This document shows, one piece after another, positions 45,328-53,458 of a stretch of 64,000 bases of DNA. Position numbers and translations under genes: made by a program. The stretch is from Deltaproteobacteria bacterium (GTDB lineage Bacteria > Myxococcota_A > UBA9160 > SMWR01), in contig JAFDDG010000001.1 of NCBI GenBank assembly GCA_019310965.1, positions 62,001-126,000 on the forward strand, written 5' to 3'. A model generated the notes under the pieces. It searched no databases. It was not told the origin of the DNA and saw only the letters and a program-made list of their open reading frames with translations. Within the stretch, counting starts at the first letter, position 1. Each line of letters begins with the position of its first letter.

Positions 45328-45966
45328 TCAGCCCTTCGGCAGCGCGGCGTTGAGACAGCGTACGAACGGGTCGCGCGAAGCGTCGGTGTGGCGCTCGTAT
45401 TCCGTGAGCTCGGCAATGCGCTCCGCGAGTTCCTTCGAGAAGAGTCGCTCGATCACGGCCAGCGCCATGTCCATGCCGGCGGAGACGCCAGACGACGTCA
45501 CCAGCGCGCCCGCATCGACCCAGCGCGCCGCCTCGACCCACTCGACGCGGTCACTCTGCTGCACGGCAAAATCGAAGAACAGCTTGTTGCTCGTAGCGCG
45601 CAGGCCGTCGAGGAGACCGGCCTTGGCGAGCAGAGCCGAGCCCGTACACACGGACATGGTGATGCGTGCTGCGGGTGCTCGCTCGCGCAGAAAGTCGAGC
45701 AACTTCTCGTTCTCGACCTCGACCCTCGAACCCAGGCCGCCGGGCAGCAAGATGAGATCGAGATCCGGGCAATCGTCGAAGCCGTACTCGGCGAGCGTCG
45801 CGGGCCCCTTCAGCGGTGACACCGGCCCCGCTCGCTCGGCCACGGAAACCACCGAGAGCTGCGGACCCACACAGGCGAACATCTCGAGCGGACCGTAGAC
45901 GTCGAGAAGCTCGAATCCATCGTAGAAGATGGCTCCGAGCGTCAGACTGGCCTCCACGTCACTCAT
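45328..45966 (-). CDS. DJ-1/PfpI family protein
   Basis: This 212-residue DJ-1/PfpI-type protein has LLPGGLGSRVEVEN and the nucleophile elbow SVCTGSALLAKAGLLDG. The conserved Cys sits where isonitrile hydratase and AraC-type glutamine-amidotransferase-like domains place it. Members act as hydratases, deglycases or ligand sensors. Its start overlaps the end of the Lrp-type gene by eight bases, so it may be that regulator's first target. Substrate unknown. Confidence 0.86.
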   Translation of the reverse strand: MSDVEASLTLGAIFYDGFELLDVYGPLEMFACVGPQLSVVSVAERAGPVSPLKGPATLAEYGFDDCPDLDLILLPGGLGSRVEVENEKLLDFLRERAPAARITMSVCTGSALLAKAGLLDGLRATSNKLFFDFAVQQSDRVEWVEAARWVDAGALVTSSGVSAGMDMALAVIERLFSKELAERIAELTEYERHTDASRDPFVRCLNAALPKG

Positions 45967-46441
45967 GCAATGCTCCTACTGGAACCTCGGTCGTGAACTT
46001 GATCTGCTCCATCGCAAAGCTCGAGCTGATGTCGTGCAGCTCGGCGGTTTCGATCAATCGCTTGTAGATGGCGTCGTACTCTGCAACATCTGCAGCCAGG
46101 ATCTTCAGCAGGTAGTCGACCTCGCCACTCATGCGATAGAACTCGACCACCTCGGGGATCGCACGCACGCGCTCTGCGAATCGATCCAGCCACGCCTGGT
46201 TGTGCTGGTTCGTCCGCACGTTGACGAACACCGTGAGCGCCTTGTCGACCTTGCGCGGATCGACCAATGCGACGCGCGCGCGAATCACACCATCGGCTTC
46301 GAGCCGGCGAATACGGCGCCAGCAGGGGTTCTGAGACAGCCCCACCACCTCGGCGATCTGCTGAATCGAGCGGGACGCATCGGACTGCAGCTCGGTGAGG
46401 ATCGCTCGATCGATCACATCGAGAGAAGGAATCTCATCCAT
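45959..46441 (-). CDS. Lrp/AsnC family transcriptional regulator
   Basis: This 160-residue Lrp-type regulator has an N-terminal winged HTH (ILTELQSDASRSIQQIAEVVGL) and a C-terminal RAM ligand domain (TVFVNVRTNQH, SGEVDYLLKILAAD). Lrp proteins bind amino acids and often control amino-acid transport and catabolism. It is divergent from the YeiH-type exporter, across a 115-bp AT-rich region with a TTATTGCAATAA palindrome and a GGGACT direct repeat. A role as the sensor for taurine or alanine is plausible but inferred. It overlaps the DJ-1 gene. Confidence 0.93.
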   Translation of the reverse strand: MDEIPSLDVIDRAILTELQSDASRSIQQIAEVVGLSQNPCWRRIRRLEADGVIRARVALVDPRKVDKALTVFVNVRTNQHNQAWLDRFAERVRAIPEVVEFYRMSGEVDYLLKILAADVAEYDAIYKRLIETAELHDISSSFAMEQIKFTTEVPVGALHE

Positions 46442-46450
46442 AGATACCCA

Positions 46451-46462
46451 TTATTGCAATAA
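46451..46462. promoter_or_regulatory. Perfect 12-bp palindrome, candidate Lrp site
   Basis: TTATTGCAATAA at 46451-46462 is a perfect palindrome just upstream of the lrp-type start, in AT-rich DNA between lrp and the exporter gene. Lrp sites are AT-rich inverted repeats with similar ends. Autoregulation would fit. Confidence 0.45.
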
Positions 46463-46498
46463 AATATCCCAATATCATCCGGATTCGAAGGGTTTTTT

Positions 46499-46529
46499 GG
46501 GACTTTTTCTCGGTTCTAAGGGACTATTT
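46499..46529. promoter_or_regulatory. GGGACT direct repeat, 21-bp period, before the exporter gene
   Basis: GGGACTTTTT (46499-46508) and GGGACTATTT (46520-46529) are near-identical direct repeats 21 bp apart, about two helical turns. They lie 28-58 bp upstream of the YeiH-type gene. Such spacing suits a regulator binding the same face twice. Confidence 0.35.
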
Positions 46530-46556
46530 TCCCCCGGGAGCGCGAGGAGGAAGATC

Positions 46557-47801
46557 ATGGCGGAAGTCCGTGCGGTGAGCCGTGACGCCCGGCATCCGAA
46601 TCCGGAGCTGTTCCGGCACACCGGCTCGATGGAAGGGCTGCCCGAATGGGTCGACCCGGTCCACCTGCCGGGCTCTTCGGCGTGGCAACGCACCGCTCAG
46701 GAGTGGTTCGATCACGCCGCCAGCGTAATGCCCGGGATCGTGATCGCCGGGCTGTTGGCACTGGCGGGACGCGAGCTCGCAGACCTGATCGGAACCGATG
46801 TACTGGGTGTCGGCGGCACGCCCGTCAGCCCGATCCTGGTCGCCATCCTGCTCGGACTGTTGATCCGCAACGCCATCGGGCTGCCGGAGTCATACCAGCC
46901 GGGGCTGCGGCTGTGCCTACAACGGGTGCTGCGCATCGGTGTCGCGCTGCTGGGCCTGCGACTCAGCCTGGCGACGGTCGGCTCGATCGGCCTCACGGCG
47001 CTGCCGATCGTCACCGCGTCGATCCTGACCGCGCTGGTCGGCGTCAGCCTGATCAACCGGCTGCTGGGCCTTCCCGCGCGACTTGGCACCCTCGTGGCAG
47101 TCGGCACCGCCATCTGTGGCAACAGCGCCATCGTCGCAACGGCGCCCGCCATCGGCGCCCGCGAGGACGAGGTGAGCTACGCCGTCGGCTGCGTGACCTT
47201 GTTCGGACTGCTGGCACTCGGCGTCCATCCGTTTCTCTCGCACGTCCTCTTCGACGGAGATCCGATGCGCGCCGGTCTGTTCCTCGGAACGGCCATCCAC
47301 GACACGGCTCAGGTCGCCGGCGCGGGGCTTCTCTACCGGCAGCAATTCGGCGCCGCCGAGGCCCTCGACGCGGCGATGGTCACGAAGTTGCTGCGCAACG
47401 TCTTCATGATCCTGGTGATCCCGGGCATGGCGTTCCTCTACCACCGCCGAAGTGACGCGGACACGGCGAGCGGTCGCCCGTCGCTGCGGCAAGCAGTTCC
47501 GTTCTTCGTCTTTGGATTCCTGGCGCTGGCACTGCTGCGCACCCTCGGCGATCTCGGCAGCGAGCCCTTCGGCGGCCTGCTAGGTGACGCCGTCTGGACG
47601 CGAGGCGTCGAGTTGGGCATCGCGGCTTCGGCCTGGTGCCTGACCCTGGCCATGGCGGCCGTGGGCCTCGGCACCGACCTGACGCGTCTGCGAACCCTCG
47701 GACTGCGTCCGCTGGCGGTCGGGTTCGCTGCGGCCCTGACCGTGGGCGCGGTGAGCGCGACGCTGATCCGTGCGCTGACATCCGCGACGCCAATCGGCTA
47801 G
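46557..47801 (+). CDS. YeiH-family putative sulfate/sulfite exporter
   Basis: This 414-residue membrane protein has about ten helices and matches the YeiH/PSE (putative sulfate exporter) family: RIGVALLGLRLSLATVGSIG, GTAICGNSAIVATAPAI and IHDTAQVAGAG are characteristic. A hydrophilic N-terminal extension of about 50 residues precedes the first helix. The cluster contains xsc, which releases sulfite, so exporting sulfite or sulfate is a natural job; family substrate evidence is limited. GAGGAGGAAG precedes the ATG with six-base spacing. Its stop shares the four bases CTAG with the stop of the convergent hydrolase gene. Confidence 0.87.
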   Translation: MAEVRAVSRDARHPNPELFRHTGSMEGLPEWVDPVHLPGSSAWQRTAQEWFDHAASVMPGIVIAGLLALAGRELADLIGTDVLGVGGTPVSPILVAILLGLLIRNAIGLPESYQPGLRLCLQRVLRIGVALLGLRLSLATVGSIGLTALPIVTASILTALVGVSLINRLLGLPARLGTLVAVGTAICGNSAIVATAPAIGAREDEVSYAVGCVTLFGLLALGVHPFLSHVLFDGDPMRAGLFLGTAIHDTAQVAGAGLLYRQQFGAAEALDAAMVTKLLRNVFMILVIPGMAFLYHRRSDADTASGRPSLRQAVPFFVFGFLALALLRTLGDLGSEPFGGLLGDAVWTRGVELGIAASAWCLTLAMAAVGLGTDLTRLRTLGLRPLAVGFAAALTVGAVSATLIRALTSATPIG

Positions 47802-48706
47802 GAGCCCGGCCCCCGGCCCGCCGCACGCTCCAACGAGACGAGAAATGGAAGGACGGCGCGACTCAGTGCCGCGGGCTGCTCGGGCAGCAGAGCGTGGCCG
47901 GCCCCCTCGATGATCTCGAGTTCCACGCGAGAGGGGAAGCGCGCGCGCAGTCGCTCGCCCGCACCCCTGGCCAGCGCGTCGTCGCGAGGCTCCAGGATCA
48001 GCATCCTGGCGCTGCCCCCCGCGCCCCACTCCTCGTAGGGTGTGGCGGCGCTCGCCCGACCCTGCGCGATACCGGCGAGGGGGTACCAGCCGCTCATCCA
48101 ATACTCGGGCACCGGGTTCCCTTCCGCGAAGAACGCCGCCCGAATCGCCTGGGCTCGCGTGGTCTCCGGCCAGACCTGCAACAGCGCCCTCGGCATGGCG
48201 GGCTGGATTTCTGCCGGCGGCGGCGCACTCCCCCCGGCAGCGAGCAGCACGACACCCGCGACTCGCTCCGGGAAATCCGTCGCAAAAGTGCGCGCGACGC
48301 GGTTGCCATACGCGTGCCCAATCACGGCAATCTCTCCCCCGATCCCTTCGGCCTCGACCGCTGCGGCCAGGTCAGCCGCGTAGGTGTGCAGGCTAGGTCG
48401 CAGCGATGGAAGCGTGGACCCATCGACGCCCCGGTGCTGGATCGCGAGGGTGGCGAAGCCCGCGCGATTCAACGCCGAAACGAGCTCGTTGAAGTCGGAC
48501 GCGGAACGGCCCCAGCTCGCCACCAGCGCAACCGGGAACGAGCCTCCGCGACCGCTGACGAAGTACTCGATCTCGGCACCGCCGGAGACGACGGCCCTGC
48601 GCTCACCGATCGCTGGCCGAGCCGGGTTGTCTCGTAGGGACGCGTAGGCGAGCAGCGCGAGAAGGACGGCCGCACCAGCGACCGCGACTCCGATTCTTCG
48701 CCACAT
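47798..48706 (-). CDS. Alpha/beta hydrolase-fold protein with Ala in place of the nucleophile
   Basis: This 302-residue alpha/beta-hydrolase-fold protein has an N-terminal helix (VAVAGAAVLLALLAYASL). The nucleophile elbow reads GHAYGN, so the Ser of GxSxG is Ala132. A catalytic-type His is present in GAGHALLPEQP and an Asp candidate in LEPRDD. Standard esterase chemistry is therefore unlikely unless another nucleophile serves; it may be a binding protein. It lies 39 bp downstream of xsc on the same strand. A small stem-loop lies in that gap. Its 3' end overlaps the exporter gene tail-to-tail by CTAG. Confidence 0.83.
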   Translation of the reverse strand: MWRRIGVAVAGAAVLLALLAYASLRDNPARPAIGERRAVVSGGAEIEYFVSGRGGSFPVALVASWGRSASDFNELVSALNRAGFATLAIQHRGVDGSTLPSLRPSLHTYAADLAAAVEAEGIGGEIAVIGHAYGNRVARTFATDFPERVAGVVLLAAGGSAPPPAEIQPAMPRALLQVWPETTRAQAIRAAFFAEGNPVPEYWMSGWYPLAGIAQGRASAATPYEEWGAGGSARMLILEPRDDALARGAGERLRARFPSRVELEIIEGAGHALLPEQPAALSRAVLPFLVSLERAAGRGPGS

Positions 48707-48720
48707 GGCATCGCCCCTGC

Positions 48721-48736
48721 GGTGGCTCCCGCCACC
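48721..48736. terminator. Short stem-loop between xsc and the hydrolase gene
   Basis: GGTGGC (48721-48726) and GCCACC (48731-48736) form a six-base GC stem with a four-base loop, just downstream of xsc. There is no T-run after it, so it could be an RNA-stability or attenuation element rather than a terminator. Confidence 0.3.
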
Positions 48737-48745
48737 CCCCGTGGT

Positions 48746-50461
48746 TCACTTCGCTCCGAAGGCCTTGTACTTCTCGAGCAGGCGCACAGGCTTGTTGAGC
48801 GCATCGCGGCGGAAGGGCTCTCCGAGCTCCTGGGAAACCATGATCTCGAGCACCGTCGCGCGATCGGAGGCCGTGGCCTCGCGCAGCGCGTCGCCCACCT
48901 GGTCGGCGGCGTCCACGCGCATCCCCCGCGCCCCCATCGCCGTGGCGATCTCCGCGAAGCTCGGATTGGCGAGATTCGTTCCCAGGAAGCGATTGTCGTA
49001 GAAGTCGATCTGGTTGCGCTTCTCCGCGCCCCACTGGCCGTTGTTGAAGACGACGGCGGTGACGGGAATGTCCTCCCGCACGCAGGTCATGACCTCGGTG
49101 AGGCTCATGCCCCAGGCTCCGTCCCCGACGTAGGCCACCGACGGGCGCTCTGGCGCCGCCACCTTGGCGCCCATCGCCGTCGGGAAGGCATAGCCGCAGT
49201 TACCGAAGCTCATGGGTGCGAGAAAGCTATGCGGCTGCTCGAAGCGCAGGTAGCTGTTGGCAACAGAACAGATGTTGCCGATGTCGGTCGCCACCATGGC
49301 ATTCGCGGGCAGCGCCTTCTCGAGCTCACGCAGACAGCGGCGGGGCGCCATGGGCGACTCGTCGCTCGAGGACATCCCGTCGAGCTCCGCCTCCCAACTC
49401 CGCTTCTGCGACGCGATCTCGCCGCGGCGCGCGTCCGCGGCGTCGAGCACCGGAAGCTTGCGATCCGGCTGCTGCAGCCGCCGCAGGATCTCGGCCGCAG
49501 CCGCCTTCGCATCGCCGCAGATACCCACCTCGAAGGAGCGCACCAGACCCAACGAGCGCGCGTTCGTGTCGATCTGGATGATCTTCGCGTTGGAGGGCCA
49601 GTACTCCATGCCGTACTGCGGGAGCGTGCCGAAGGGGCCCAGCCGCGAGCCCAGCGCCAACACCACGTCCGCCTGCTCGACGATGCGCATGGCAGCCTTC
49701 GACCCCTGATAGCCGATGGAGCCACACATGAGCTGATGGCTCGCCGGGAACGCGTCGTTGTGGAGGTAGCTGGTGATGACCGGAGCCGACAGGAACTCGG
49801 CCAGAGCAATGGCTTCCGCACCGCCGCCGGCCATGACGACGCCACCGCCGCTCAAGATCACCGGAAAGCGCGCGTTTGCCAGCAGCGCGGCGGCAGCTTC
49901 CAGGCTCTCGCTGCCACCGGCGGAGCGCTCGATTGGCGCCGGCTGCGCAATCTCCGCTTCGAACTCGCCGTAGAAATGATCGCGCGGGATGTTGACCTGG
50001 GTGGGGCCGCGCTCGAGCTGCGCGATCGAGAACGCGCGGTGCGTGAGCTCCGCGATCCGCTCCGGGCGACTCACATGCGCCTGATACTTCGTGATCTTCG
50101 AGAAGATCGGAAGCTGATCCGTCTCCTGAAAACCGCCCAGCCCCATGCCCATGCTGCCGGTTTCCGGCGTGATCGCCACCACCGGCGAATGCGCCCAGTA
50201 GGCGGCCGCGATGGCGGTGACGAAATTCGTGATGCCGGGCCCATTCTGACCGACGCACACACCGTGGCGGCCCGTTATGCGGGCGTAGCCATCTGCCATG
50301 TGCGCCGCGTTCTGCTCGTGGGCCACCGAAACGAATCGGATGCCGGCACCCGGGAAGAGATCCAAAGCATCCATATAGGCAGAGCCCACAATGCCGAACA
50401 CATCGGTCACACCATGCGCCACCAGGGTCTCGACGAATGCCTCACTCGCACTGATCCTCAT
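48746..50461 (-). CDS. xsc: Sulfoacetaldehyde acetyltransferase
   Basis: This 571-residue thiamine-diphosphate enzyme converts sulfoacetaldehyde plus phosphate to sulfite and acetyl phosphate. Xsc-like signatures include the VAHEQNAAHMADGYARITG block with the conserved Glu, QNGPGITNFVTA, the ThDP motif GDGAWGMSLTEV, GQWGAEKRNQ and the diagnostic C-terminus QELGEPFRRDALNKPV. GGGAGGAG lies six bases before the ATG. It is divergent from the taurine aminotransferase gene across 100 bp, a control region presumably shared. The pathway fits with tpa and ackA nearby. Acetolactate synthase, a homologue, is excluded by the C-terminus and context. Confidence 0.93.
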   Translation of the reverse strand: MRISASEAFVETLVAHGVTDVFGIVGSAYMDALDLFPGAGIRFVSVAHEQNAAHMADGYARITGRHGVCVGQNGPGITNFVTAIAAAYWAHSPVVAITPETGSMGMGLGGFQETDQLPIFSKITKYQAHVSRPERIAELTHRAFSIAQLERGPTQVNIPRDHFYGEFEAEIAQPAPIERSAGGSESLEAAAALLANARFPVILSGGGVVMAGGGAEAIALAEFLSAPVITSYLHNDAFPASHQLMCGSIGYQGSKAAMRIVEQADVVLALGSRLGPFGTLPQYGMEYWPSNAKIIQIDTNARSLGLVRSFEVGICGDAKAAAAEILRRLQQPDRKLPVLDAADARRGEIASQKRSWEAELDGMSSSDESPMAPRRCLRELEKALPANAMVATDIGNICSVANSYLRFEQPHSFLAPMSFGNCGYAFPTAMGAKVAAPERPSVAYVGDGAWGMSLTEVMTCVREDIPVTAVVFNNGQWGAEKRNQIDFYDNRFLGTNLANPSFAEIATAMGARGMRVDAADQVGDALREATASDRATVLEIMVSQELGEPFRRDALNKPVRLLEKYKAFGAK

Positions 50462-50561
50462 GCTCGCTCCTCCCAGCTGCCTGCTTCCAGCCCCTCGGGA
50501 AAGGCGATGATACACTGGCGCGCCGAAAGGGTGCCGGGCAACCGCAGCGAAGGAGCCACCG

Positions 50562-51911
50562 ATGAGCCAATCGGATCGCGACCTCGGTGCACTCGACCTC
50601 GAGTGCCTGTGGCACCCCATGCTCCAGCACCAGGGCCTGGCCGCCGCGCCGCGGCGCATCGAGCGCGGCGAGGGCTGCTTCGTCTACGACGCAGAGGGCA
50701 ACCGCTGGCTCGACGGCGTGTCGGGGCTCTGGTGCGTGAACGTGGGCCACGGCCGTGCGGAACTCGCCGACGTGGCGCGGGAGCAGATGGCGAAGCTCGC
50801 CTACTCGCCGCTCACCATGAGCCACGAGCCCGCGATCCGACTGGCGGCGAAGATCGTCGAGTGGCTCGGCTACCCGGGCAAGGTCTATTTCTCGAACAGC
50901 GGCTCCGAGGCCAACGAGGCGGCGTTCAAGATCGCGAGGCAGTATCACGCGCAGACCGGGGGCGCCGGACGTCACAAGATCATCGCGCGCTACCGCGGCT
51001 ACCACGGCAACACCCTCGGCGCGCTCTCCGCCACGGGCCAAGCCGAGCGACGCCTCGGCTACGAGCCGCTGGTGCCGGGTTTCGTCTTCACCGAGGCGCC
51101 AGACAGCTACCGCCAGAGCGCCGACTGCGCCGAGGCGCTCGAGCAGACGATCTTGCACGAGGGTGCCGACAGCGTCGCCGCCTTCATCATGGAGCCGATC
51201 ATTGCTGGCGGCGGCGTGCTGCTGCCCCCGGACGACTACCTGCCGCGGGTGCGGGAGATCTGCACGCGCCACGGCGTCCTGTTGATCCTCGACGAGGTCG
51301 TGACGGGCTTCTGCCGCACCGGCGCCCGCTTCGCGCACCAGCGGGCGGGCGTCCAGCCAGACATCATCACGTTCGCCAAAGGCATCGCCAGCGGCTACGT
51401 GCCGCTTGGCGCCACGGTGGCGCGCAATGAGATTTTCGCGGCTTTCGGCGGTGCAGCAGGTGGGCTCGATCACTTCCGGCATATCAATACCTACGCGGGG
51501 CACCCGGTCTCGACGGCGGTGGCGCTGCGCAATATCGAGATCCTGGAGCGCGAACGGCTGGAAGAGAACGCCGCCGCCATGGGCGAACGCTTGCTGACGA
51601 AGCTGCAGCCGCTTCTCGAGCAGCCGAACGTCGGCGACGTGCGCGGAAAAGGATTGCTGCTCGGCATCGAGCTGGTCGCCGATCGCGCGACCCGCGAGCC
51701 GATGGAGGCGGAGACACTCACGAGCATCGCCCAGCGCTGCGCGGAGCATGGACTCATCATCGGGCGCACCACCAATGCGACGCCAGGACTCTCGAACGTC
51801 CTCATCCTGGCGCCGCCTCTGATTCTCCTGGAAGAAGAAGCCGACCTCATCGCACGCACACTCGAGGAGGCCCTCCTGAAGGTGCTCCCGGCGGATGCAA
51901 CCGCCCGTTGA
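50562..51911 (+). CDS. tpa: Taurine:pyruvate aminotransferase
   Basis: This 449-residue class III aminotransferase resembles Tpa, which transfers the amino group from taurine to pyruvate to give sulfoacetaldehyde and alanine. Features are GVSGLWCVNVGHGR, FSNSGSEANEAAFKIARQYH (PLP phosphate region), ILDEVVTGFCRTG and the PLP lysine in TFAKGIASGYVPL. FRHINTYAGHPV is close to known Tpa. Other omega-amino-acid aminotransferases are related, but xsc next door makes taurine the best call. AAGGAG lies before the ATG. Its stop overlaps the symporter start (TTGA). Confidence 0.88.
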   Translation: MSQSDRDLGALDLECLWHPMLQHQGLAAAPRRIERGEGCFVYDAEGNRWLDGVSGLWCVNVGHGRAELADVAREQMAKLAYSPLTMSHEPAIRLAAKIVEWLGYPGKVYFSNSGSEANEAAFKIARQYHAQTGGAGRHKIIARYRGYHGNTLGALSATGQAERRLGYEPLVPGFVFTEAPDSYRQSADCAEALEQTILHEGADSVAAFIMEPIIAGGGVLLPPDDYLPRVREICTRHGVLLILDEVVTGFCRTGARFAHQRAGVQPDIITFAKGIASGYVPLGATVARNEIFAAFGGAAGGLDHFRHINTYAGHPVSTAVALRNIEILERERLEENAAAMGERLLTKLQPLLEQPNVGDVRGKGLLLGIELVADRATREPMEAETLTSIAQRCAEHGLIIGRTTNATPGLSNVLILAPPLILLEEEADLIARTLEEALLKVLPADATAR

Positions 51912-53458
51912 CCCGAAGCACCCGCCAACACGTTTCGGCGGTCCTCCTCGCCGCACTCGCTGGCACCCTGCTCGCGCTGCCCGCGACGGCGGGCATCGAC
52001 GAGCAGATCGACGCTGCTGTGCGCCCGCTCACCGACGCTTTCGCCTCGGTGGTCTTCTTCAAGGTGGACGTTCTCGGTGCGAAGATTCCGCTCGTGGTGG
52101 CATGGCTGATCGGCGGCGGCCTCTTCTTCACTCTCTACTTTCGCTTCATCTCGATTCGCGGCTTCGCCCACGCCATCCGCATCGTGCGCGGCGACTACGA
52201 CGATGCGCGCGCGCCCGGCGAGGTCAGCCACTTTCAGGCACTTTGCACCGCGGTCTCGGGCACCGTCGGCATCGGCAACATCGGCGGCGTCGCCATCGCC
52301 ATCTCCCTCGGCGGTCCCGGCGCCACCTTCTGGATGATCGTGGCGGGCGTACTCGGCATGACCACCAAGCTCGTCGAGTGCACGCTCGCCGTGCTGCATC
52401 GCGATCACCACCCGGACGGCTCGGTTTCCGGCGGCCCCATGTACTACCTGCAGAAGGGCATCGAAGAGCGCTACTCGCGGCGCGCCGGCAAGGCCATCGG
52501 CAGCTTCTACGCGCTGGGCATCGTGATCGGCTGTCTCGGTATCGGCAATATGTTCCAGTCGAATCAGGCCTTCGTGCAGTTCGTCCAGGTGACCGGCGGC
52601 CCGGAGGCGAGCTGGTTCGCCGAGCGGGGCTGGCTCTTCGGCATCATCACGGCCGCCGTCGTCGGTTCCGTCATCATCGGTGGCATCCGGGTGATTGCCC
52701 GGGTCACCGAGCGGGTGGTGCCCTTCATGGCCGTGTTCTACATCGCGGGCTGCCTGCTGGTGATCGGCCTCAACTACCAGGTGTTGCCGCTGGCCCTGCA
52801 AGCCATCGTCTCCGGCGCGTTCCAGCCCGAAGGCGTGGCCGGCGGAATGCTCGGCGTGATGGTGCTGGGCTTCCAGCGCGCGGTGTTCTCGAACGAAGCC
52901 GGCATCGGCTCGGCCGCCATCGCCCACGCAGCAGTGCGCACCGAGGAGCCGGCAACCGAGGGATTCGTCTCGCTGCTCGAACCCTTCATCGACACCGTCG
53001 TGATCTGCACCTTGACGGCGCTGGTGCTGGTAACCGCCATGGTGGCCGACCCGAGCTTCGCGGCGACCGACCTCGCGGGCATCGAGATGACGTCGGCGGC
53101 GTTCGAGCGCAGCGTGGCATGGGCACCGTATCCCTTGGCCGTCGCGGCGATCCTATTCGCGGTGTCGACCATGTTCGCGTGGGCCTACTACGGGCTCAAG
53201 GCGTGGACCTATCTGGTCGGTGACGCCCGCTGGGCCACCCTCGGCTTCAACGCCGCCTTCTGCGGCTTCGCCGCTCTGGGCTGCATGATCCGCATCGACG
53301 CCGTGCTCGACTTCTCGGACGCACTCGTCTTCGTCGTCTGCGTTCCCAACATCCTCGGCATGCTGCTGCTGGCCCCGGTGGTGCGCGAACGGGTCACGGC
53401 CTACCAGGCGCGCCTCCAACAGGGGGAGATCGGGGTTCCCCGCAGCGACACACGATGA
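51908..53458 (+). CDS. AgcS-family Na+:amino-acid (alanine/glycine) symporter
   Basis: This 516-residue AGCS-family symporter has about eleven helices, with a signal-like first segment followed by GTVGIGNIGGVAIAI (the family glycine-rich motif), KLVECTLAV and the GGPMYYLQKG signature. AgcS carriers take up alanine or glycine with Na+. Placed between tpa and ackA it may import taurine, or recycle the alanine made by Tpa. The start TTG overlaps the tpa stop, and the ackA ATG overlaps its stop. Na+ dependence would fit the Na+-NQR elsewhere in the window. Confidence 0.88.
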   Translation: MTRSTRQHVSAVLLAALAGTLLALPATAGIDEQIDAAVRPLTDAFASVVFFKVDVLGAKIPLVVAWLIGGGLFFTLYFRFISIRGFAHAIRIVRGDYDDARAPGEVSHFQALCTAVSGTVGIGNIGGVAIAISLGGPGATFWMIVAGVLGMTTKLVECTLAVLHRDHHPDGSVSGGPMYYLQKGIEERYSRRAGKAIGSFYALGIVIGCLGIGNMFQSNQAFVQFVQVTGGPEASWFAERGWLFGIITAAVVGSVIIGGIRVIARVTERVVPFMAVFYIAGCLLVIGLNYQVLPLALQAIVSGAFQPEGVAGGMLGVMVLGFQRAVFSNEAGIGSAAIAHAAVRTEEPATEGFVSLLEPFIDTVVICTLTALVLVTAMVADPSFAATDLAGIEMTSAAFERSVAWAPYPLAVAAILFAVSTMFAWAYYGLKAWTYLVGDARWATLGFNAAFCGFAALGCMIRIDAVLDFSDALVFVVCVPNILGMLLLAPVVRERVTAYQARLQQGEIGVPRSDTR

